This document shows, piece by piece, positions 10,419 through 21,534 of a DNA stretch of 32,562 nt (position 1 is its first letter; each line of letters begins with the position of its first letter). Source of the DNA: Gnetum montanum (Eukaryota; Streptophyta; Gnetopsida; Gnetales; Gnetaceae); the NCBI GenBank assembly GCA_015680685.1, contig MNCI01004101.1, forward strand, positions 41,038 through 73,599, given 5' to 3'. Made by a program: the position numbers and the translations under genes. The notes under the pieces are model-generated. The model had not been told where the DNA came from. It searched no databases and saw only the letters and a list, made by a program, of their open reading frames with translations.

Positions 10419-10427
10419 TACCCCCAC
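10419..10427 (-). other. Polypurine tract of element B
   Basis: The minus strand reads GTGGGGGTA directly before the LTR start TGATGGGAG. The CTCGAGGATGAG block lies about 15 bases farther upstream on the minus strand. Confidence 0.6.
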
Positions 10428-12364
10428 GACTGAATAAAAACTCATCCTCGAGTTCCTTACAAAATATTAGGAAGGTATGAGATTATTGACTAATTGAAAA
10501 CTGATGGTGGAATGGGATGACAGACTCAATGTGCCCAATGAACGGATCAATAAGCATATTACAACATTAGTGTTCATGAACATTTTGGTGAAAACTTGTA
10601 CATAAATGACATCCAAGCCTTTATTTGGTAGCTTGTAGAGAAAGAGAGAGAAAGAAAATGAAGCGTGTTGACGCCAATGCTAAGATTGCACCTTCTATTT
10701 TTTATCCATAGCCACACCACTAGACTTGCTCCTTTCATAAATGATCTAGTTCCAATCCATCCTAAGTGCTTCCTCGAAGCCTAGTCCATTATTTGTATGA
10801 TTACCATCTGCATATGCAACATAGTCACAAATGAGTAAGGATAGATAAACCACAATGTAGTTGATACCTTGCCTTGATATGAAGCGCATTGGCTGGGTTG
10901 TGGTTATGGAAGAAACTAGTTCTGAGATTTATCATAGGTGACTACCCAAGGTGTAGGGGTTAGGAAAATAGTAAAATTGAGAAAATTAAAAAATTTGTTC
11001 TAGGACACCCATGACTAAGAGTGAACCTCTAATAGCTATAAGATGAAAAAATACAAGGAACAAGAAAGATGGGAAAAAATAACAATGGTAATGCCAATAA
11101 ATGGATGTTATGGATGGGGATGAAATAAGAGGTGATTGATTGTAGGAAATTTTTAAGGAAAAGAACTTAACAATTGCACCAAAAAGGAATGATAGTGGGT
11201 CCTTCCCAAAGAAGGCTCCTACCTTTTATGCCCTGACAAACCCACAAACCAGAGAGTTCATAGGCTCTAGGAATGTCATTTGGAAGCAAGAGTTAAAAAC
11301 TTACCCACAAGAATTCATAAAAAAAAAATAATGCATCAACCCAAAATGGACTAATGATAAATTCAGTAATGAGGTGGAAAATGGAAAGAAATATGTAGAG
11401 GATAGAATGGAATGGAATCCCAAGAACAAGGTTGTGTAAATCCCCTTATGAATTTCATGGTTAAGAAAACTGAGTAGAACATCATCAAAATCCAAACTCA
11501 AACCAACCACATTCAATGACCTTGCATCAATACACTTGGCCAATCCATCCTCTTGAAGCAACACGAATTCCTTCACAAAGAGTGACCACCATCCCAAGGA
11601 GAGTGAGACGGAGAAGTAGGAAGTGAGAAAGGGCCTTAGCTAGAGGGAACCTTTAGGCATGGGTAACATGTCTTTCTAGTTTCATAACCAGTGCTTATAG
11701 CCCATATTGCTTTATTATGTATAAGGGGTGTGCTTTGAATTCTCATTTTTCTCCTTTCTTTTCCTTCTCTTTTTGCATGCGAACCATACCATTTAAAGAC
11801 TTATTTTTATTCACTCAGCTTCCTGATTTTTGAACAATGTCAAAATGGTGGAAAACCCAAGAAACAAGCATCCAAGCACCCAAGAGAATGACCAGCACAA
11901 ATGTATTGAATCCCCTTGAAGTCATACCATTTTCATCCTTTGAGTCTTTCCTTGGTTTGAAAAGTACCCAGCCACCAATTCATTAATAAATTTACTTAGA
12001 AAAAGGGGACTATACAGTTCCAAGAAAAAGGAGACCATAGAGTTGTATAGATGAGTGGATGGTGTGGACTCATTACCTATTTTATGAAAAGAACCATACC
12101 TTAATATCAGCATCATAATTCAAAGGTAAAATCCAAAAATTAGCAATCAATATGATATAATGCAATCCACCATCATGAGCACTTATTAGATTACGAATAA
12201 AAGTAAATCAAGCAAACAAAGATATAGTAAAAACATGAATGATGGTATAAAAAAAATAAAAAAAATTTGAAATATGTGTAAAAAAAAATTCAAAAAGAAT
12301 TGAGGGCCTAAAATGGTTAGCATAGGTAGCCATCTCTCCCATGACTAAGTTAGAAGGAGGAGAT
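10428..12364 (-). other. Region between integrase and 3' LTR of element B; no recognised gene
   Basis: About 1.9 kb in the position where Athila-like elements may carry an envelope-like ORF. The longest minus-strand frame is 11301-11597 (98 codons), hydrophobic toward its end and with no motif I recognise. Another at 11922-12116 is equally uninformative. I see no signal peptide followed by a membrane anchor in one frame, so I do not call an envelope gene. It may be 3' untranslated sequence. Confidence 0.5.
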
Positions 12365-12996
12365 CTAAAATAGTGAGCAAGGTTGTCCACTAATAGAGGT
12401 AGCATGTGTATTGGCTGTCCTAAGCTCATGGAAAGGTTTGGTTTGTTGCATGTTATCCAAAAGTTTCTTATCTGGGATCTTAGGTTTATATATTGTCATT
12501 TCCCTTGGAGGAAAAGTTGCATAAATAATATAAGGTCCTTTCCACAATGTTTGAAATCTAGTACATTATGACACATGTGCGGGATTCGAGTAGAGAACCT
12601 TATCTCCTGGTTGATATTTAACTTTTGTAATTCTTAGGTCATGACATTGTTCATTGAAGGCCTTGTGCAATTCGTTAGATACCAGAGTAGCTAATCAGTT
12701 TTCATGTAGCAAGTTAAGGGTTACTAATCATTGTTTCTATGCTAGATCAAGGTCAAGCTTGAGGTCACATGCCATGGATAGTGTACGGAGCTTAGTTTAA
12801 ATGGGAAGCGTTGGTAATTTACCGTACTCTAACTCATAGGGAGAGTAGCCTATATGGAGTTTCCATGTGGAGCACTATGTCCAAAGAGCATCATTCAGTT
12901 AGTGCTCCAATCTCACCTAAACTTGCTCATGGTTCTTGTCAATATCTTCGTAATCTCCCTGTTGGTGACTTCTACTTGACTGTTCGCTTGGGGGTG
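12365..12996 (-). pseudogene. Integrase of element B, C-terminal half
   Basis: Starts inside the core at YHPQANSQVEVTNREI (12951-12998), which carries the catalytic Glu. It continues through GYSPYELEYGKLPTLP near 12810-12856, then GDKVLYSNPAHVS near 12560-12600 and the C-terminal DNA-binding part (LWKGPYIIYATFPP, about 12505-12550). These blocks are in the standard Ty3/gypsy order. The rest of the integrase is at 15860-16350, beyond the inserted element C. Several stops and a phase change between 12999 and 12547 mark decay. Confidence 0.85.
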
Positions 12997-13001
12997 GTAT
13001 G
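12997..13001. repeat. Target-site duplication of element C (left copy, GTATG)
   Basis: GTATG here and at 15855-15859 flank element C exactly. On element B's strand it is CATAC, whose TAC codon joins the two integrase halves in phase (...TTPY and YHPQ...). Confidence 0.9.
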
Positions 13002-14261
13002 TGTTGGTGACCGTTTGGGATGCGATCACCAACAAGTGTCCTCGAACAGGATTTAGGTGCGTGCTGGTCTCTGGAAACACCAAGGCCCAGATACCTCCAA
13101 ATAAACTCAGTAGTTAATTTGAGTATGTGTGTGTGCTGTTGCAGCGTGCGGTTGTGAGAAATTTAACGATTGCATTGTATGTAAACTACAAATGACATAC
13201 TTTAAAGAGATTCAACCAACTTTGCCAAGTACTGTGAGTTGTTGAAAGTTTCCTATTTTGTTGAACTGCCTAGTCTACGCGGTCCTTATAATACCTACTT
13301 GTAACAAATAAAATTTTGCAAAAACATTTGAGCACAACTCCGCAAATTACTCCTAATTTTCCACAAAGAAAGAGATAGTTCCACAACAAAACTAGAAATA
13401 GAGCAAGATTCGATGGAAATAAGCAGAAAAGAAAAGAAAGCAGATTTGTGTAGACCTCAAATATTTAAACAAGGTAAAATGACACGAGTAAACACTTCGC
13501 AATAAAGCTATCCCAAATTCAATATCTACGAATTGTTCAAACTTCCAAGGCTCAAACAAGCAACTTCTTCAAGACAATCCTACTATGCTACCAAAAATTG
13601 CTGCGTAAACTACCATGTACAAGACTTCATCTTGACTAGATAATAGATGTCAATGATTGCATTCAAACAGAACCTTTGAAAAACTTGACAATTTCTAATT
13701 GAAATACCACGAAAATTCACTTTAAAATACCAAAGATTTTCTGAACCCTCTTGACTACTGAATTGTTCAATGACGTGACTACAAACAGAGGCTCTTTTAC
13801 AACAATCCCAATAGAAGTTCCCACACATTGCACAATAACGAAATTTACTACTAAAATGCTCTTAAGGCTTTTAAACACAAGCTCTTCTATGGAAAAATTT
13901 TAATAGAAATTTCTATCGGGCAACAAGAACAATAAGAGCAATCTAAAAATCCCAAAATTACTTGCCAAGGATGATACTATCTAAACCACTACTAAACAAT
14001 TTAAACAAAAAAATAAATAAAACATAACTCACAGGACTATGACAAAGAGGCTGAAATATTTCCTTTAGCAAGCCATCTTACAAGCAATCATCTTTACAAA
14101 TCTTCTTTACAAATGCTCTTCTCAAGACCCCGAAGTGTGTCTTCAAGTGAGAGCGTAAGTGCTAACTAGTAGCCTTCCAAAGTGTGATCTCCAAAAGTAT
14201 GATGTATGAGACCTTCCAAAAATCCCTTCCCAAAAGTCCTCCTCTTCTTCCTCATGAAGCC

Positions 14262-14271
14262 TTTTTATAAG
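14262..14271 (-). promoter_or_regulatory. TATA box of the element C LTR
   Basis: The minus strand reads TTATAAAAAGG about 1.58 kb into the LTR. The element D LTR has CTATAAAAAGGG at the equivalent place (24566), followed in both by a purine-rich stretch. About 1.26 kb of LTR follow it here. Confidence 0.65.
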
Positions 14272-14973
14272 GTTTACAAGGTAGTTACATGCCCAAAATA
14301 TCCTAGCTAACTTTTCTCCCAAGCAAGGAGGTTACAACTTACCCATTTAATTAGGAGGGAGTTATATAGTTAGGAAGTTATTCATAAAGTTAGAAGGAAT
14401 TAATATTTGTAAATATTATAAATATTACCTTTGTAAGTAATTTATTAAAATAAATCTAAAATACCTAATCTAATTTAATTTAATTAAAATTTTAAATACT
14501 AAGTGTGATTAAGCCCTAAAATTTTTTCATAGAAAATCTAATATAATATCCACCTTATTGGTGGTAGAGGTAGTTAATTTATCCTTTCTGTATCTCTGAT
14601 AATTAAAATTTAAATTCAGGATGGCCCGAAATATGAGTTCGAAGGTAAAGGCACCAATCCTGCAACTGCTAGCAACTGATTCAAATTATCTTCTTTAGCC
14701 AAAAATCATTACCAACAACTGCCATCACAGGAGAAGACTTAGCCGCCGCATTAGGAAACGTCGCCGTGTGTTCTGGAAGGATCTGCAACTGTTGTAACCT
14801 TTGCCTCTCAAAAATGCCCTTCAGGTTTTGATGATTATACGATTTGATCATCTCTTCATATATTTTCGCTGCCTTCCATATGTGATAACTGGTAAACTGT
14901 CTGGCTTACAAAGTTTTCTTCCAATATTTGGTGCAGATTCTTCAAGCAACATCCACCAGGGATTTTAAGGCAT

Positions 14974-15294
14974 TTGCCGTTGTTGTGGATGAAAACCCAA
15001 ATTTTTTCATTGCGTGAACTAGGCGTCTATTCTTTTGAAATCCATCTCCTCAATAATCCATCTTCTGAAATAGCCACAAGTGTCTTTGCTGAAATCGATG
15101 ATGTGCCCACTGCGTTCTACCCTAAACTGGCCACAATTCTTTCTACACAGCCTGCACGTGATTACTACACAAAACCCCTTCAATATGGCTTAGTCGTGAA
15201 AGAAGGACCTCCCACGCACTCCATGAACTCGGGTGCACTGTTTTTGGCATCCGGCGAGTTGGCTACGGTTGTGTTGGGCAACATCAATTTGTAA
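14974..15294 (+). other. Coding-like open frame antisense inside LTR C, unidentified
   Basis: 106 codons open, rich in Ala, Glu, Gly, Pro and Val with mixed third positions, including EIDDVPTAFYPKLATIL and SGALFLASGELATVVLGN. It looks more like real protein than its surroundings, but I cannot name a family. A shift near 15290 leads to a second open stretch at 15324-15560 (78 codons). The opposite strand is also partly open (15284-15568, 94 codons; 14680-14880 with IWKAAKIYEEMIKSYNHQ), so the coding strand is not settled. It may be captured host sequence or simply young, GC-richer LTR sequence. Confidence 0.3.
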
Positions 15295-15854
15295 ATCTGG
15301 CCGATGCGCGGGTGCAATTCTGAATGGCACAAGCTGATGTATTTGCCCAAAAACCAGGGCATTCAGTTCTGTATTTCCAATTTTCTATTTTTTTCTCTGG
15401 AAGCGTTAACGATGGGCTTTTGGACTTACGGAAATTTGTGTTCGTCTGCAACACAGAAACCTTCACATCCTTTGATAATTTAAATTTATGGAATTCAAAA
15501 CCTGTTGGTAGTCCGTTCGTTAGCTCCTTCACTTGCTTCCAACTCTTAACCGATTCTTGATAATCCATTACCCATGGTGTTTTCTATTTTGTCAATATTA
15601 ACAGGGAGTATGCTTTCTTGTGGTAAATAATCACCTCCTTTGTTTGTTGTTCCAATATTCACTAAAGGAAATAATTTGGCATTTTAATTTTACTTTCCAA
15701 GAAGGCTTCAACATCAAGATTATTTACCAGTGGCTTGCTTCTCCAAGAATACCCATCAACTCACAATACTAAACTGCAAATTTACAACTAGGGATTGTGC
15801 TAATTTTGAATAAAATATTCCAACTATTCCATGTAATGGCCAAATGTGCCAATA

Positions 15855-15859
15855 GTATG
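15855..15859. repeat. Target-site duplication of element C (right copy, GTATG)
   Basis: Exact partner of 12997-13001. On element B's strand the integrase text runs up to this CATAC and then breaks into LTR sequence. Confidence 0.9.
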
Positions 15860-16350
15860 GTGTAGTCAATTTATGCTCAACCCCTAAGAGTTGCATTAAT
15901 TTCTAAAAAATTGCACCTATGAAGTGTGTATGATTGTTCGAAATAAGTGCACGTGGCACACCTAATTGTTTATGATTTGTTGTTGAACAAATCATGTAGC
16001 TATAGATGATGTACAATCTTTAATAGCAGTTTCTTTAGCCCATTTTGTTAGGTTTCCATTGGACATTGTTGTAATTGGTCCCATAAAATCAATTCCCCAA
16101 ATGTCAAAGGGTTCTAATGATTGAATCCATTGTTGTGGAACCTCCATTCTAGCAGTCATTTCCCGATCACATTGACAGTGCTCATAAGATTGGATGAAAT
16201 GATGGGCATCCTAAAATAATGTAGGCCAATAATATCCTACAAGTAAGATCTTGATGGCCATTCATCTCCCAGTGTAATGACCCCCACAAGGACCCTTATG
16301 AGCATCTTGGAGAACTTACAGTTGATCTATATTGGGAACACACCATTGAA
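15860..16350 (-). pseudogene. Integrase of element B, N-terminal half
   Basis: Minus-strand text gives a zinc-binding region (GGHYTGR, GYYWPTLF, SYEHCQC, about 16160-16300). The first Cys of the expected CxxC pair is replaced. The start of the catalytic core follows: EPFDIWGIDFMGPI with the first catalytic Asp at 16088-16090, and LTKWAKETAIKDCTS near 16010-16050. The second catalytic Asp should sit in S-D-N/Q-G-T-H-F, but the text reads SNNHTHF, so Asp has become Asn. The half ends at TTPY in the target duplication of element C. One frameshift lies between 16090 and 15857. Confidence 0.88.
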
Positions 16351-16589
16351 CCAAGCCATCAGGACATACTTTGTAAAGTTTCCCATTGATCTCCATAAAG
16401 TACTTAGCTCTATGAAGAAACTATTTTTTCTTCTTAAGGTGTAACTCTTGTGGTGTTTTTTGGGTGAGGAGATAGGTAAGAATGATACTGTACCAATTTG
16501 TCTTCATGGGTGATTGATTATTTACTACACTAGCAAAGAGGAATTCATCAGGGAAATAATCAAAAATTGGATACTCATACTCTTTGTTG

Positions 16590-17080
16590 TCCCATCACAA
16601 CCAAGATAAATGATCAACAACTACATTCTCGGTGCCATTTTGATCTATCATTGTAAGATTGAACTCTTGTAAGATTACAAGCCATCGTATGATACAAGGG
16701 CTTACCATTGGCTTATTCATGAGGAACTAGATTGCATTATGATCTATATGTACATATACTTTATATCCTAATACATAGTTTCTAAACTTTTCTAGTGCAA
16801 ACACTACAACCATTAATTCTTTCTCTATGGAAGTGTAGTTAAGTTGTGCACCATCGATACTTGTACTTGCATAGTGGATGTAATAGGAACACTTTTGGTC
16901 ATCTAACTATGTACCTATGGCTCCTAAGGCATATTTGGATGTGTTAGTCATGATATGGAATGGTTTGGACTAGTCAGGAGCTTGTACAATGGGTGTTTCT
17001 ACTGGCTTCTATTTCAGAGTTTCAAGAGCTAATTTGCATTCCATGGTCCACTCGAAAGGTATGTCCTTTTTTGTTAATTC
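16590..17080 (-). pseudogene. RNase H of element B
   Basis: In frame with the RT upstream. Recognisable blocks are FHIMTNTSKYALGAIGT (normally with Asp where the first Asn is), QLNYTSIEKELMVVVFALEK (the YSTxEKE-x-LAV-x-A block), YVHIDHNAI (TDHxAL block) and NVVVDHLSWL (the NxVADxLSR end, about 16599-16630). This is the ordinary gypsy-type RNase H that removes the RNA template. The first catalytic Asp appears lost and several codons are stops. Confidence 0.85.
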
Positions 17081-17299
17081 CACCAATGGTTTAGAAACCT
17101 TTGAAAAGTTCTCAATAAATATCCCATAGTAGCTAGTATGTCTAAGGAATGATCAAATATCTTTGACAGTTTCCAGTTGATGGATAATTCCTTGGATAAC
17201 TTTGATTTTATTGGGGTCTACCTCTATCCTTTTGTGTGAGATTTTGTACCCTAGTACTACACCCTCTTGGAGCATCAAATAGCTTTTCTGCTAGTTGAA

Positions 17300-17880
17300 C
17301 CTCAAATTGGTTTCTATACATATTTTTAACACTTTCTCTGACTGGTGCAAGGCTTGATCAAAATTTGCTCCATAGGTGGATAAATTGTCCAGAAATACTT
17401 CTACACCATTTCTTATCTACTATTGAAAGATTCTTAGGACTAGTTGTTGAACTGTTGTAGGGGCATTGCATAAGCCAAACGACATCTATTTGTATCTGAA
17501 TGTTTCGTAAGGACTGGTGAATGTAGTCTTGGCTTGGTCTTCTAGGGCTATTTGTATTTGATTATATCTGCTATATCCATCTAGAAAACTGTAGTAGCAA
17601 TGCCCTACGATAGTGTCTAAGACTTGGTCGAAAAATGGCAAGGAAAAGTGATCTTTGAATGTTGCCATATTTAGTAGCTAGAAATCTATGCACACCCTCC
17701 ATTTGCCTCGCTTTTTAGGCACAATAACTAAGGGGCTAACCCATTCACTATCAGTAATGGGGTATATGAACCCAACCTTGAGAAGCTATTAGATTTCTTC
17801 CTTAACTACTTGCTTTAGCTTAGGGTTCAATTACCTTTGTATTTGTCTTTGAGGCTTCATGGAGGGGTCAAGGTAAATTC
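17300..17880 (-). pseudogene. Reverse transcriptase of element B
   Basis: The longest open part is 17486-17668 (60 codons), containing FKDHFSLPFFDQVLDTI and CYYSFLDGYSRYNQIQI, classic Ty3/gypsy RT blocks. Upstream in the same phase is SEWVSPLVIVPKKRGKWRV (about 17690-17750). Downstream are MSFGLCNAPTT and VEVFLDNLSTYG. The active-site Y/F-x-D-D reads FLDN at 17384-17395, so the second catalytic Asp is Asn. There are few indels; most damage is point stops. Confidence 0.92.
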
Positions 17881-18399
17881 TATGTTTCTATATCCTAGTA
17901 TATTTTATAGTTAATTCGGGATATGACCAAGCGAAGGCTTCTAACCATTTATTTATTACCTTTAGCAGTTCTTCTTTCTATTGAGGAGAAAGCTTAGCAT
18001 TTATAATTACTATTTTTCTACTTTTAAGGAATGTGTATTCCATACTGGTGGGCAATGATTTTATCTCAAGGGGCTCCTACTTAAATTTCTCAAGGATTTC
18101 CAACTTTTCCCAGTTGATATTTTCAAGGTTAAGACTTGGAAGCTGGTGATGGACTTGCTCTAATGCATCTATGGTATTGATGTAAGCACAAGTCAAACCC
18201 TCAATTGGTTCCATGCATATGAGTGAACTTATTTCTTGATTAGCTATTAGCCATTGTGTGTCTTCTTGTTGTGTGGTTGCTGCATACAGGTATCTTTGTA
18301 TGTTAATCACTTGTGCACACTGATTGCATGCAAGCAATGCTAAACTTTGCACAAACCATGAAATCTGCATACAATTACACCTTGTGTCATTGTATGCAA

Positions 18400-18770
18400 T
18401 GCACAAAACTTTCTAATTATTGATCTTTCCAAATGTATTTTCCTTTGATATTTCTAGGGAAAGATCACAGATTCCTAGGCATGCATCGATGGTGCTTAAT
18501 CATGTTCTTTCCATTATGATTGGGAAGTCCCCCTTACTATTGTTTACCTAAATCACTAAGAAGTTAGCTAGGTACGACCACCCACAAATAGTGGTAATAA
18601 TTTCTTCCACCAATTCCAATGGGACATTGATGGACTAGTCAGCCAACTGTAGACGAATGTTTCTCTTTTTCAATGAAGGAAGGTTCTAGGCCTTGTACAT
18701 TTCTTAAGAAATCAAGTTGACACCGGAACCTGAATCCAAAAGAGCCTTGCATGATGCGTTTCAATGATTT
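18400..18770 (-). pseudogene. Aspartic protease of element B
   Basis: The active-site block KALLDSGSGVNLIS has Asp-Ser-Gly at 18728-18736 intact. About 90 codons later comes a block near STIDACLGIC (about 18480-18510), in the place where many plant Ty3/gypsy proteins have the second conserved protease region. It is in phase with RT and separated from gag by a frame change. Several TAG/TAA stops fall between the two blocks, so it is dead as it stands. Confidence 0.75.
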
Positions 18771-18899
18771 GTAAGTATATTAGAGGACTCCTAGGATCAG
18801 AGAATTTCCTAGGAAGGTGGCTAGCTTTGATCCAATCGGTGACAGCATGTGTTAGCATGACTATATGCATTGAGTGCGGTGATTGAGTTGAAGGGGGCT

Positions 18900-21395
18900 C
18901 CAAAGTTTTGATGGATACTCAGGCATCTAAGGTATCAACCACTTGTTATTGCAAGGGCTTGGTCAGACTATTGGTTCTAAAGAAAGGTCTTTTCTTCATG
19001 TGGTTGTTGGAACCAACAATAGGTTGAGAGTTAATAGCCCTTGTGACATTATGTTGTTGTGGCTGGGTAGGAATTTCACCTTGCATAGCTGGAGCAAGTG
19101 GTAGTGGAGCCATTGATGGAAGAGATGTGGCTAGATGAGAAGGATGATATGCTTGTAGGATATCACCTCCAGAAGAGGGAGTTCCATAATACTCATGGGC
19201 TTGGTATTGAGGTTGAGAAGTGACATGACTAATAGAGTCATGTGGGGAGATTCAATGCTACATGTAATATCCTTCCATCTAAGTTGCCGGTAAGGATACT
19301 ATTGCCTTAGTGGTGGAATTCCCCATGATTGTGGATGTTAACACTATTGATATTGCTAAATCAATTGTGGTGGATTTTCATTGGGATAATATGCTAAGGG
19401 GTTGTGGAATTTCCTTGGGTTACCTTGAGGATAAGGTAACCTTTAGGGTGCTTACTGTTTGTTCAATCATTGGTTGAGTGCATACACCCCAGACTCTTGT
19501 AGATGTGAGATTATAGGGAAAAATCCCTTAGGATGGTGACATTGACATATTTTACATCCACTATCATTGTCTGCTTCCAACTCCACAACCTCTTTAATGA
19601 TGAAAACTTTACCCTTACCCTTGCTACGTGCATGTTCAGCTTCTCTCTCTTTTCTTTTTTTGTGATCACTACCTTGCTCTCTAGACTCCTTTACTAGTTT
19701 AAGAATAGATTGAAATATATTGTCTAGGGAATCCCACATTTGGTCTACCTTTGCCGAAACTTTTGATGTCATCTTTTGGATAGGCAAAGTTTTCCTATTC
19801 ACCATCTCTTTGAGTAGTGACTCTTCTTCATCCTTACAAAATCTTACTCCCCTATTCTGAAGGGAAGGATCTTAGTTATACTCTTCTACAGTTTCTCTCC
19901 TCTATAGCTCACCTTCTTCCTTAGCAACTTGATCCAATAGTATTTGAATTTGATGGGACCTAAGCTCGGATAGTCTTCCTTGCGCATAAGTCCCAAGGGT
20001 TCTTCTCGTTTCATGCCTAAGATCATCCACGAGATGGCACAATTTATTCTTTTCTGAATAATCATGGCCCGAATAATGATGTAACAGTGCATAGTATCAA
20101 TCCATGGAAGCATCCAATGGTTCATGTACTCCTTGTTTCTAGCCTTGGATTTGCTTTCGCAAGCTAGAAACTCTAGAGTATGTTTGGTACTTATCATTAA
20201 ATAGTTCTAACATAGTACTCCACCTATGAATGGATTCTGATTCTAAAGACCAGTACTAGCTTTTTGCTTCTTTAACTAATGTCTATGGGAACAAATTAAG
20301 TTTTTTCCATTCGTTCTCTATGTTCTATAAGGCACACACATCATGGAATGCTTGTAAATGATTTTGAAGATCATTTTTGTATCTCCCTTCAAATCATGGG
20401 ATGTTGTTCATATCTAATCTCTTGATCCTACTATTTTTTTGATGCCTTGCTGGAATTATAACAACCTCAGTTATGTCCAACATACTTTGAGTAGAGAGGA
20501 GGGGTTCATCATGTTCATCTCATCCATGGTGTCTATGATGCCTACATTGTTCCCTACTCTCCCTTTTTCTATGTTGTAACTCTCTAGAGTGCCCTCGTCC
20601 CCTTTCTTGGCTATTTCATTTATGACTTCCACTATGCCTATCTTTATCCCCATGGTCTTTTTCATTATAACCACATCCAAATATTGAAGGAGAGGGTGAA
20701 CAAGATGATGAATGTGAAGAAGAAGGAGAACTATCACCATGACGATGTTTACTACCTTCTCTTTTCCGATCTCAGCCCTGATCATGATTGCAATCAGAAT
20801 GTCCACATTTATCATGAGTTCATGTTCCTTTTTCAAAGGGTTTATGCCCATGGGTATCAGAACCTGGATTATGAATAGTGGAATGAAGGTTTTGATACAT
20901 AACCCCTGGACCGAAGTTAAGGGGAGGAACATTGTTATGTGGGTGAATGCCTGAGGTACGTTCACCACCCTCATTTTCACTTAAGACATGTGGGATATCC
21001 TACGACCACTTACCCTTCAAAGACTTATGATGTCTCTTCTATTGCAAATCCCTTTGACATTGTGCCTTCATGGTATGGTATTCTATTGAGTCATGGTCTT
21101 GCACAATGTATTCTACATGTAAGTGCAGCATGCCAATTCATGTGAGGGCACAAAGAAGCATGCTTGAGACTGAACGATCAGGAGGTAACACTATGTTACC
21201 TTCTAACTCTTGCAAACGTAGTTGCTCATCTTGATAGAGGATAAAGGTGAATTATGGTATATACTCATTGGGATGAATATATACCACTCAAACTTGTTAA
21301 GGGACTGGTGGATCAATGTCATGTGTATTATGCTATCGATTATTTCCTATTTTAGACCTAGGCGGTGAGGCGCTTTCATATGAAGAAAGAGACAT
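18900..21395 (-). pseudogene. Gag of element B
   Basis: A start codon at 21395 (MSLSSYESASPPRSK) lies about 120 bases after the primer site. In the same phase are QELEGNIVLPPDRS, a His/Asn/Pro-rich spacer (HPHNNVPPLNFGPG near 20900-20945) and a capsid-like segment LVDDLRHETRRTLGTYAQG near 19980-20033. The Lys/Glu-rich stretch at 19467-19805 (112 codons open) ends with a CKICQCHHPKGFF cluster that could be the remnant of a zinc knuckle. Decay is point stops plus a few shifts. The 169-codon frame at 20471-20980 is in another phase and is a shadow. Confidence 0.7.
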
Positions 21396-21512
21396 ACTTG
21401 TTTGTTCAGTCTAGAATGTATTCTTGATTATTATTGTCTCAATCAAAACTAAGGGTTTATTCCAACAATGTGAATGATTTCCTATGTTCTAATTAGCACA
21501 CAAACAACTATG

Positions 21513-21530
21513 TCCCCAGCAATGACGCCA
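21513..21530 (-). other. Primer-binding site of element B (tRNA-Asp)
   Basis: The minus strand reads TGGCGTCATTGCTGGGGA. The plant tRNA-Asp site is TGGCGCCGTTGCCGGGGA, so the three differences are all transitions of the deamination type. It is four bases from the LTR edge and typical of the Athila/Tat branch. Confidence 0.88.
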
Positions 21531-21534
21531 ATTA

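Larger units (their letters stand above)
13002..15854 (-). mobile_element. Element C: solo LTR nested in element B's integrase
   Basis: 2853 bp between perfect 5-bp duplications. On the minus strand it begins TATTGG and ends CCAACA. The last 1.3 kb matches the 5' LTR of element D clearly: the block with TTTATTTGGAGGTATCTGGG and GGCCTTGGTGTT in C corresponds to TTTATTTGGGGATATCTAGG and GGCCTTGGTGTT in D at 25580-25612. Weaker similarity continues to the start. It has no gag or pol, so it is a solo LTR left by recombination between two LTRs. It keeps many CpGs, unlike B and D, so it is probably the youngest element here. Confidence 0.88.

Noticed and set aside
11301-12116. Envelope-like gene of element B
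   Set aside because: The position fits, but the frames are short, separate and show no signal peptide plus anchor arrangement or known motif.
12208-12571. Overlapping open frames on both strands near 12.2-12.6 kb as separate genes
   Set aside because: Only the minus frame at 12365-12547 continues the integrase; the others are shadows or run into an A/T-rich tract.
13610-13828. Minus-strand 72-codon frame in LTR C as a gene
   Set aside because: Lies in the transcribed part of the LTR after its TATA box, no start context or motif; the matching part of LTR D is not open.
20471-20980. Longest open frame in the window (169 codons, minus)
   Set aside because: Out of phase with the gag start at 21395 and with the in-phase gag blocks near 20945 and 20033; its Ile/Met/Val-rich text is a shadow of the His/Asn/Pro-rich gag spacer.
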